Shown here: positions 7,872-13,484 of the stretch, piece by piece
How positions within the stretch are numbered: the first letter of the stretch is position 1
How the letters are laid out: each line of letters starts with the position of its first letter
Source of the DNA: Planctomycetota bacterium
GTDB lineage: Bacteria > Planctomycetota > Phycisphaerae > Tepidisphaerales > Tepidisphaeraceae
Reading direction: 5' to 3'
DNA: 14,019 nucleotides
Assembly: GCA_023417885.1 (NCBI GenBank)
Contig: JAEZED010000211.1
Location: 1-14,019 of the forward strand
The notes under the pieces: model-generated
The model's database searches: none
The model's input: the letters and a program-made list of their open reading frames with translations, nothing else
What the model was told of the DNA's origin: nothing
Position numbers and translations under genes: made by a program

Positions 7872-8005
7872 TCCGGGGCCGCGTCTCCGGAGATCGCAAA
7901 GGCGCGAAGGCGACGCAAAGCCGGATCTGTGTTCATCCGTGGCTGACTCCGCCTGAATCCGGCCTTTGCGTCCTCTTCGCGGCTTTGCGCCTTTGCGATC
8001 TCCGG
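7819..8005. repeat. Composite repeat with long hairpin between the IcmF halves
   Basis: Copy A (7819-7858) and copy B (7891-7922) are direct copies beginning AGATCGCAAAG and ending GACGCAAAGCC. An inverted copy occupies 7958-8005. Positions 7887-7905 and 7987-8005 are a perfect 19-bp inverted repeat (CCGGAGATCGCAAAGGCGC), and 7912-7925 pairs with 7958-7972 with one bulge. The loop holds a GTGTTCATCCGTGG repeat. Copy A overlaps the last codons of the B12/GTPase gene. Confidence 0.85.
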
Positions 8006-8018
8006 GAAAACACTAATC

Positions 8019-8023
8019 AAGGA
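8019..8023 (+). promoter_or_regulatory. Shine-Dalgarno of the mutase gene
   Basis: AAGGA lies seven bases before the ATG at 8031. It shows that the mutase half can be translated independently and is not merely a read-through fragment. Confidence 0.7.
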
Positions 8024-8030
8024 ACACGTC

Positions 8031-9809
8031 ATGGGAATCCTCGCTCAGATCGCCGACGCCGTTGACGGCTACAACCGCCAGGTCGAGGCCGACGTCCAGG
8101 CCGCGCGCTCCGACGCCGACCGCGGACGCCAGATCCTGGAGAAGTGGCGGACGATCCGCCAGAGCATCCCGGAGACGACCACCCCCACCGGCATCCGCCT
8201 CCCGCGCCTCGCCCTGCCCGACTACGACGAGCCCGGCCAGATCGCCCGCTACCTCGGCGAGGAGGGCCTGCCCGGCGAGTTCCCCTTCGTCGCTTCCGCC
8301 TACCGCGAGATGTACCTCGAGCCCGAGCACGCCACCCCCGGCGGCAACGGCAGCCCCGCCCGCCACGTCGAGGAGCCCACGCGCCTCTTCGCGGGCCTGG
8401 GCCTCGCGGAGGACACCAACGCCCGCTTCCATTACCTCACCCAGCACCAGCGCTCCGCCCGCCTCTCCACCGCCTTCGACGGCCCCACGCTCTACGGCAT
8501 GGATTCCGACGCCGACGGCGTCTTCGGCAAGATCGGCGAGGGGGGCGTCGCCGTCGACACCGTCGAGGACATGGAACGCCTCTACGACGGCTTCGATCTC
8601 TCCTGCGCCACCGGCGACGTCAGCACCAGCATGACGATCAACGGGCCCGCCCCGACCATCCTCGCCATGTACATCGCCGCCGCCAAGCGGCGCTTCGGCG
8701 ACGATGTCGTCCCGCGCCTCCGCGGCACCATCCAGGCCGACATCCTCAAGGAAGTCCAGGCCCAGAACGAAACCCTCTTCCCCGTCGAGGCCAGCCTCCG
8801 CTTCCTCGGCGACATGGTCGAGTGGGTCAGCGAGCACATGCCGCGCTTCTACCCGATCAGCATCAGCGGCTATCACATCGCAGAGGCCGGCGCCACGCCC
8901 GTGCAGCAGGCCGCCTACACCGTCTCCAACGGCTTCGCCTACGTCGAGATGTTCAAGGCCCGCGGGATGGACATCGCCCGCTTCGGCCCGCGCCTGTCCT
9001 TCTTCCTCGACTGCGGCCTCGACATCGAGTACTGGGCCCTGGCCCGCGTCTGCCGCAAGCTCTGGGCCATCGGCATGCGCGATGTCTTCGGCGCCGACGA
9101 CCGCTCCCAGCGCTTCAAGCTCCACACGCAGACCAGCGGGCGCAGCCTCATCGCCGCGGAGTTCAAGAACAACCTCACGCGCACCGCGATCGAGCTGCTC
9201 ATGAGCTACGCCAACGCGACGAACAGCTGCCACTCCAACTCCGCCGACGAGCCCTTCACCACGCCCGGCGAGGAGTATGTCCGCCTCGCCGCCCAGGCCC
9301 AGTCGATCATGCTGGAGGAGTCGGGCCTCTTCAAGCACATGATGAACACCATCCCCGGCTCCCCCGGCATGCGCGCCGTCGAGAAGGCCGTCGAGGCCGC
9401 CATCCTCGAGGAGTTCCGCGAGATGGACCGCCTCGGCGGGGTCCTCGCCGCCGTCGAGCAGCGCTACCAGCGCAGCCAGATCCAGGCCGCCGCCCACCGC
9501 CTCGAAAGCCAGATCTACGACGGCACGCGCCCCATCATCGGCCTCAACCGCTACGCCTCCGAGCACGCCGGCTTCAAGGAAGTCGTCCGCACCCCCGTCG
9601 ACCGCCAGCGCCTCGCCGTCGAACGCCTCCAGAGCTTCAAGGTCGCCAACTCGGAGGCCGCCGCCGCCGCGCTCGACAAGCTCAGCCAGGTCGTCGAATC
9701 CGGCGGCAACGTCTTCGCCGAGCTTTTAAACGCCGTCGAGGTCTGCAGCCTCGGCCAGATCACCGAACGCCTCCACGAAGTGGCGGGGGTGTATCGGCCG
9801 ACGGTGTGA
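8031..9809 (+). CDS. IcmF C-terminal half: isobutyryl-CoA mutase-type catalytic subunit
   Basis: Radical acyl-CoA mutase catalytic protein, expected to interconvert isobutyryl-CoA and n-butyryl-CoA with adenosylcobalamin held by the protein encoded upstream. At 592 aa it has no B12 domain. Residues 1-45 (ILAQIADAVDGY) resemble the IcmF linker helix. The TIM barrel follows: LSTAFDGPTLYG, TSMTINGPAPTILAM, GTIQADILKE, SISGYHIAEAG (His282, the conserved active-site His) and DRSQRFKLHTQTSGRS. The C-terminus ends VCSLGQITERLHEV as in IcmF. Phe120 (TRLFAG) and Gln245 (VQAQNE) occupy the positions that are Tyr and Arg in methylmalonyl-CoA mutase, favouring an ICM-type substrate. The Shine-Dalgarno AAGGA supports the start. 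The last ~80 bp are duplicated downstream. Related substrates such as pivalyl-CoA cannot be excluded. Confidence 0.93.
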   Translation: MGILAQIADAVDGYNRQVEADVQAARSDADRGRQILEKWRTIRQSIPETTTPTGIRLPRLALPDYDEPGQIARYLGEEGLPGEFPFVASAYREMYLEPEHATPGGNGSPARHVEEPTRLFAGLGLAEDTNARFHYLTQHQRSARLSTAFDGPTLYGMDSDADGVFGKIGEGGVAVDTVEDMERLYDGFDLSCATGDVSTSMTINGPAPTILAMYIAAAKRRFGDDVVPRLRGTIQADILKEVQAQNETLFPVEASLRFLGDMVEWVSEHMPRFYPISISGYHIAEAGATPVQQAAYTVSNGFAYVEMFKARGMDIARFGPRLSFFLDCGLDIEYWALARVCRKLWAIGMRDVFGADDRSQRFKLHTQTSGRSLIAAEFKNNLTRTAIELLMSYANATNSCHSNSADEPFTTPGEEYVRLAAQAQSIMLEESGLFKHMMNTIPGSPGMRAVEKAVEAAILEEFREMDRLGGVLAAVEQRYQRSQIQAAAHRLESQIYDGTRPIIGLNRYASEHAGFKEVVRTPVDRQRLAVERLQSFKVANSEAAAAALDKLSQVVESGGNVFAELLNAVEVCSLGQITERLHEVAGVYRPTV

Positions 9810-9810
9810 G
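9730..9810 (+). repeat. Direct repeat copy 1 (mutase 3' end)
   Basis: The final ~80 bp of the mutase gene through its TGA. It recurs 467 bp downstream with two differences in the coding portion, GAG/GAA and CGG/AGG, both synonymous. Confidence 0.95.
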
Positions 9811-9833
9811 CGGCGTGGACGGGAGCGGCGTAT

Positions 9834-10187
9834 ATGGCGAGACGAGCTAAATCTCGGTTCGATGCGCTGGCTGCGGTCGCCCTGGCGGGGCTCCTCGTTG
9901 TGGCGCTGATCGGCCCCGTCGCGTTGTACGCGTGGTCGTACCAAATGTGCGATCGTGCGATGGGCCGGATCAGCGACGGAAGCAGCCTCGCCTCCGTGGA
10001 GCAGACGCTGTGGTTCACGAAGGCAAGACCAAGCTCGGCCGAGGCGGTTCCCGCGCAGTACGCGCGAACGGACCGGCCTGCGTCATTACGGTGGGTCGCA
10101 TACACCGTGCCCCTGACCGGCGACACGATCCTCGTCGCATATGATGAGGGCGAGCGCGTGTTCGTGGCGTTGCCGATCTACGAGTGA
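9834..10187 (+). CDS. Hypothetical small single-TM protein
   Basis: Not recognised. The 117-aa product starts with a basic segment (MARRAKSRF), followed by one hydrophobic helix at about residues 11-34, so it is a predicted inner-membrane anchored protein with a ~80-residue soluble tail. The tail has a plausible beta-rich end (RWVAYTVPL, TILVAYDEGERVFVALPIYE). A GGGAG Shine-Dalgarno (9821-9825) sits eight bases before the ATG. It lies exactly between two copies of the mutase 3' end, so it appears to have arrived with, or been trapped by, that duplication. Its codon use is less strictly GC-ending than that of the mutase (impression, not computed). Function unknown. Confidence 0.6.
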   Translation: MARRAKSRFDALAAVALAGLLVVALIGPVALYAWSYQMCDRAMGRISDGSSLASVEQTLWFTKARPSSAEAVPAQYARTDRPASLRWVAYTVPLTGDTILVAYDEGERVFVALPIYE

Positions 10188-10196
10188 TTGGCGCAC

Positions 10197-10278
10197 GCCG
10201 TCGAAGTCTGCAGCCTCGGCCAGATCACCGAACGCCTCCACGAAGTGGCGGGGGTGTATAGGCCGACGGTGTGAGGGG
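10197..10278 (+). repeat. Direct repeat copy 2 (mutase 3' end)
   Basis: A near-identical copy of 9730-9810, including the codons for VCSLGQITERLHEVAGVYRP and the stop. It has no mutase reading frame upstream, so it is a stranded gene end. Confidence 0.95.
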
Positions 10279-10289
10279 ACCGACCAGTA

Positions 10290-10310
10290 GCAGAGGCTCC
10301 CAGCCTCTGC
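10290..10310. repeat. Palindromic repeat hairpin 3 (GCAGAGGC family)
   Basis: GCAGAGGCT (10290-10298) and AGCCTCTGC (10302-10310) are perfect 9-bp arms with a CCC loop. Same family as the hairpins at 4322 and 4364. It lies just after the duplicated mutase end. Confidence 0.75.
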
Positions 10311-10343
10311 CCTCCGCCGTTTGCGTCGGTCACGAAGTGACAG

Positions 10344-10396
10344 GTATCCTCCTCCCTCCTCCCTATTTCCTCTTTCGCCTATCCCCTCCCCGCCCC
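10344..10396 (+). other. Polypyrimidine leader tract
   Basis: Nearly pure C/T text (CCTCCTCCCTCCTCCC and similar) directly before the ATG at 10397. There is no Shine-Dalgarno; the tract instead resembles anti-SD sequence. Confidence 0.5.
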
Positions 10397-10906
10397 ATGC
10401 ACCCCCTCGCCTACGAGCCTCCCTCCGCCGGCGACGCCGACGGGCGGCGCCTGGCGCGGTGGCTCGCCGCGGCGACGCTCCTCGTCTACATCCCGCTCGG
10501 TTTCACGTATGTCCCACAGCTCACCCCACTGGCGCGGTTCGGCATCGCCCGCTTCTACCGCGGCATGACCCTCGTCGACCTCATCAGGGAGGCTGCATAC
10601 CCGTTCGCGGTTCTCGGCGCGCTCGTCGGCATCGCAGGGGGCCTCCTCTGGATCGCCACGCGCCGGCCCTGGCCCGTGCTCATCGCCGCCGCCTCGATCG
10701 GCGTCGGAATCGCCGGACTGTTCCAGTGCGCCTTCGTCATTGCGCTGGAACTGACCGGCCACGACTTCCACTATGTGATCCTGCTCACGCAGGTGGCGAA
10801 CACGCTTGCCTACCTCCTCCCCGGCGTGCTCCTGCTCACCCCCGCCGCCCGCCGCATGCTCCTCCCCTCGCCCACCACCACCACCACCACGGCCGGGGAG
10901 GCGTAG
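10397..10906 (+). CDS. Hypothetical four-TM membrane protein
   Basis: Not recognised. From the ATG at 10397 the product is 169 aa with four hydrophobic helices at roughly residues 20-37, 65-88, 91-118 and 122-150, so it is a small integral inner-membrane protein. The C-terminus ends in a run of six Thr encoded by an ACC microsatellite, then AGEA. The frame is open back to 10271, but that part is encoded by the mutase-end duplicate, a repeat hairpin and the pyrimidine tract, so the later ATG is preferred. No Shine-Dalgarno is seen. It sits in the accessory stretch between copies of the mutase end sequence. Function unknown. Confidence 0.6.
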   Translation: MHPLAYEPPSAGDADGRRLARWLAAATLLVYIPLGFTYVPQLTPLARFGIARFYRGMTLVDLIREAAYPFAVLGALVGIAGGLLWIATRRPWPVLIAAASIGVGIAGLFQCAFVIALELTGHDFHYVILLTQVANTLAYLLPGVLLLTPAARRMLLPSPTTTTTTAGEA

Positions 10907-10952
10907 GGGGGATACTCCATTCGGCAGCGCACAAGCCCCGCCGTTCCCCTCG

Positions 10953-11163
10953 CTAGTCGAGCGCCAGCCGACGATGAGCAATCGCCGACACGTCGCTCTC
11001 GGGCATCGCGAACAACGTTCGCGCAACCTTGATCACCTTCTTGCACGCGGCCATGAGCATCACTCCAGGCACGACGTAAATGGTCCAACCGCCCGTGTTC
11101 GCCAACAAAGCGCGCAGCGTGATCCACCCGGCTTGGTCGGCGATACGGGAGCCGACGGTGTGA
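10953..11163 (-). pseudogene. C-terminal fragment of a membrane protein
   Basis: A minus-strand frame reading IADQAGWITLRALLANTGG, then WTIYVVPGVMLMAACKKV and MPESDVSAIAHRRLALD to a TAG stop. Codon positions look coding and it contains one hydrophobic segment. No convincing start exists: upstream the frame runs into the TIR-like gene in a different frame. The break coincides with the 13-bp remnant of the mutase end at 11151-11163. The likeliest reading is the tail of a gene cut by a rearrangement. Family not recognised. Confidence 0.35.
11151..11163 (+). repeat. Third short copy of the mutase end (13 bp)
   Basis: GCCGACGGTGTGA is identical to 9797-9809 and 10262-10274, the final codons and stop of the mutase gene. 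Only 13 bp are exact, so chance is possible, but its position at the edge of the accessory block is suggestive. Confidence 0.45.
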
Positions 11164-11184
11164 AGTGGAGTTGTGGATCGCGCA

Positions 11185-12495
11185 CTAACTGATCCGCATG
11201 ACGTAGTTCCCCTGCTCGTCGAAGTTATAGCAGTCGGGCCAGCCTCCCGACCGCCAGATTTCACGCAGGCGCGAACGTAGAGCTCGTGCAACGGCTTGAC
11301 GGTCCTTTCCATCTAGATCCGCCGAAAGCTCTACAAAGGCGGGGCGCACGTCCTCGTCGGCGATTGGGACCTGATCGTCGACCCAGCCACTATCGTCCAA
11401 GTGGATATACATTGCCCCGACATTTAGAAGAGATACGCCCACTAGTACGGGGCCGCTAACCCCATGCTCCCGCATCAGTCGAAGAAAATCGATGACCTTT
11501 TTTACTGCCATCGGTTCGACACGACGCCATCTAAAACCCTTCGCGCCCTGGTGCCATGGAACCGCCTCAGTATTGATAGCGTGTGCAGCCATCGCCACAC
11601 CGTCTGCGCGGACGGCCGTAATAGAAGTGCTGATGTACTTTTTCGACCACGCCGGATCGTCAGTCGGGTACTGCGTGAACATATAGAAATGCTTGGCGTC
11701 GTGGCCGTGATTGAATTGTGAGCCGCCGATTGGCGTGAGCCACGGCGTCAAAGAACGTTCGTCCGTCAGGTCGACTTGCTCCGTCGCCGCATCTAAGGCG
11801 ACCATGCACAGCGTGAGCATCGGGGACGTGGGGCGGAAGAAGTGGAACCTTCCGTCGCGGACTCGCTGTTCCAACTCGGATCGAAGGGCTTCGGCTCGCT
11901 CGTACCCTCCCTCGCTTCGGGCAGTTCGTAGGGCCGCTTCGGACGTCGCCTTCCTCGACTCGATATGGTCGAGGATCGCCTTCAGCTTTCTTGAAAGCAC
12001 CTTCCCCAGCTCCGCGGTCATGGCGTCCCGCGTCTTCTTGTCAGACCCGGCTGGTAAAGTGTACGTTGTCGGCTTCCGGTACAGGTGCAGGTCGAACGGC
12101 AACTTGTCGAACTTGCCAAAGGCCTCGTTCATCACGAGCAGGACGCGCTTCGTGCCCTTGCGCGCCAACGCCAGCCCAGTCTCCACCATCACATTGCCGT
12201 TTTGTCCCGCTTTCGTGCGCCCATCCGCCGTCAGATAGCTTGTGTTCGTCGTCACGTCACCCACGAAGATGTCGCAGTCCCGGATGCGTCTCTGGATCGT
12301 CATCGGGATGTTGGGCGTCCCTGGTTCGCCCTCCGTCCCGTAGAGCACACGCATGTCGCTGAACGTTTCAGCCTCCTGTACCTTCGCGTCCGATTTCAGC
12401 AGCTTGATTGCCGCTTCCAACGCGTCTCGGATTAAATAGTGACAAACTGATTCATCGGTGTCGGACTGCCACGCGTAGAAGATAGTGGTCGGCAT
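11185..12495 (-). CDS. TIR-like domain protein, candidate defence effector
   Basis: A 436-aa two-part protein. Residues 1-~150 resemble the YxWQSD-type TIR-like/nucleotide-binding family: FYAWQSD (6-12), GTPNIPMTIQRRIRDCDIFV (59-78), GDVT, NVMVETGLALARKG with candidate catalytic Glu105, LLVMNEAFG and LPFDL. In TIR NADases a Glu at this place cleaves NAD+. Residues ~150-215 are helical and charged, possibly coiled coil. Residues ~216-436 are an unrecognised domain (RFHFFRPTSPMLTL, YIHLDDSGW) that may be a sensor. No Shine-Dalgarno is seen; TAGAAT ends six bases before the ATG. The text is visibly more AT-rich than the catabolic genes, consistent with acquisition. It stands alone, with no recognised defence partner in the window. 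Family resemblance is from memory; NADase activity is inference. Confidence 0.7.
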   Translation of the reverse strand: MPTTIFYAWQSDTDESVCHYLIRDALEAAIKLLKSDAKVQEAETFSDMRVLYGTEGEPGTPNIPMTIQRRIRDCDIFVGDVTTNTSYLTADGRTKAGQNGNVMVETGLALARKGTKRVLLVMNEAFGKFDKLPFDLHLYRKPTTYTLPAGSDKKTRDAMTAELGKVLSRKLKAILDHIESRKATSEAALRTARSEGGYERAEALRSELEQRVRDGRFHFFRPTSPMLTLCMVALDAATEQVDLTDERSLTPWLTPIGGSQFNHGHDAKHFYMFTQYPTDDPAWSKKYISTSITAVRADGVAMAAHAINTEAVPWHQGAKGFRWRRVEPMAVKKVIDFLRLMREHGVSGPVLVGVSLLNVGAMYIHLDDSGWVDDQVPIADEDVRPAFVELSADLDGKDRQAVARALRSRLREIWRSGGWPDCYNFDEQGNYVMRIS

Positions 12496-12502
12496 TCTCG
12501 GA

Positions 12503-12508
12503 TTCTAA
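12503..12508 (-). promoter_or_regulatory. Possible -10 of the TIR-like gene
   Basis: On the minus strand reads TAGAAT close upstream of the ATG at 12495, suggesting a leaderless message. No -35 is recognised. Confidence 0.3.
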
Positions 12509-12803
12509 GGGGGAAAAGGGGGACATCGTTCTGAAGGGTGATAAGCGGACAGCGTGCGTCCCCGCCCGCGGCGGCGGGGTCGGTCACGCCAAGCGGCCCC
12601 GACGTCGGAGGATAAGGGGACACCGTGAATATCGCACCCCGACCGGTGAACCGGGGCGGGGGGCCGTTCAGAAGGATGCTCGCCGTGTCCGCCGCCGCCA
12701 GGAAAGGCACGGGCACATCGTGCTGAACCTCCTGCCCGGCAGGGCGACGAACGGGCCTCGCCCGTCCCCGTCCCCCCTCCGCCGCACCCTATATAAGGTG
12801 TCA

Positions 12804-12870
12804 TGCCTGAGTCGCGCGCTGCTACAAGCGCCGGACATGGCCTCTCCCAGTGCCGCGCGCGACTCGGGCA
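12804..12870. repeat. Inverted repeat flanked by TATAAGG
   Basis: TGCCTGAGTCGCGCGC (12804-12819) and GCGCGCGACTCGGGCA (12855-12870) match 15/16 as an inverted pair around 35 bases. TATAAGG flanks both sides as a direct repeat (12792-12798 and 12878-12884). Confidence 0.6.
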
Positions 12871-13060
12871 CGATCCGTATAAGGCCTCTCGGCCGCCGAA
12901 GCCTTCCCGCCCGCTCGCCGCCGCCGTGGCCCCCGTTGCCGTGCGCGCCGAGATCGTCGCCGCCGCAGGACGCAGCCCTCTACGGCGCGGCTCGCCTCCC
13001 GTGACACGCCGCTCCCTGCCGCGCGGGGGGCGAGCCTCGCCGTCCTCGTGACGCCAAGAC

Positions 13061-13304
13061 CATCGATGCTTTCCACGAAACCATCGCCTGTTTCGTGAAA
13101 ACCATCGCCTGTGTCGTGAAAACCATCAATGGTTTCGTGAAAACCATCCCTTGTTTCGTGAAAAGCATCCTCTGTTTCTTGAAAACCATCCCTTGGTTTC
13201 CTGAAAACCATCGCCTGTTTTTCGAGAACCATCCATGGTTTCTTGAAAAGCATCCATTGTTTCTTGAAAAGCATCGATGGTTTCGTAAAAAGCATCGATG
13301 TTTC
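13061..13304. repeat. 21-bp tandem repeat array, 11 units plus a partial
   Basis: Units begin CATC at 13061, 13082, 13103, 13124, 13145, 13166, 13187, 13209, 13230, 13251 and 13272, with a partial at 13293. All are 21 bp except the seventh (22 bp). Each unit is CATC, a 4-5 base variable part, GTTTC, then usually a TGAAAA-type end. Both strands stay open through the array because 21 is a multiple of three, but the 22-bp unit breaks the heptad frame, which argues against a coding role. Confidence 0.92.
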
Positions 13305-13484
13305 CGCGATCGAACGGCGGGTCCGGAAGACACGATCGGCGGTGCCAGCCGCTTCGCGGCCATTTTCCCGGACCGTCGCGATACGCCGTCGGGTACGAGC
13401 GCCCGCTTCCTCCTGACTCCCCGACAACGCGCTCCGCACGATCCGCTTGATGCGGCGCACGGGAAAAAATCTGAAATCCCACTC

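Larger units (their letters stand above)
12496..13060. other. Gene-free, repeat-rich region
   Basis: No convincing gene was found. GATAAGCGGACAGCGTG (12540-12556) recurs as GATAAGGGGACACCGTG (12611-12627), 15/17. CCGGT-GA-ACCGG at 12643-12654 is a tight dyad. An imperfect inverted repeat lies at 12804-12870. Open frames here show no family resemblance and are high-GC by-products. Confidence 0.5.

Noticed and set aside
6711..9809. IcmF pseudogene broken by a frameshift or sequencing error
   Set aside because: Both halves keep all key residues, lie in the same frame, are separated by a structured repeat rather than a point error, and the second half has its own Shine-Dalgarno.
8013..9850. Long frames of over 500 codons on both strands over the mutase gene
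   Set aside because: Arg/Pro/His- or Asp/Gly/Val-biased shadows of a strongly GC3-biased gene.
9730..11163. Integron-type gene cassettes
   Set aside because: The repeated boundary is a coding gene end, not a palindromic attC site, and no integrase gene is present.
13061..13304. CRISPR array
   Set aside because: Units are contiguous 21-mers with only 4-5 variable bases; there are no spacers and no cas genes.
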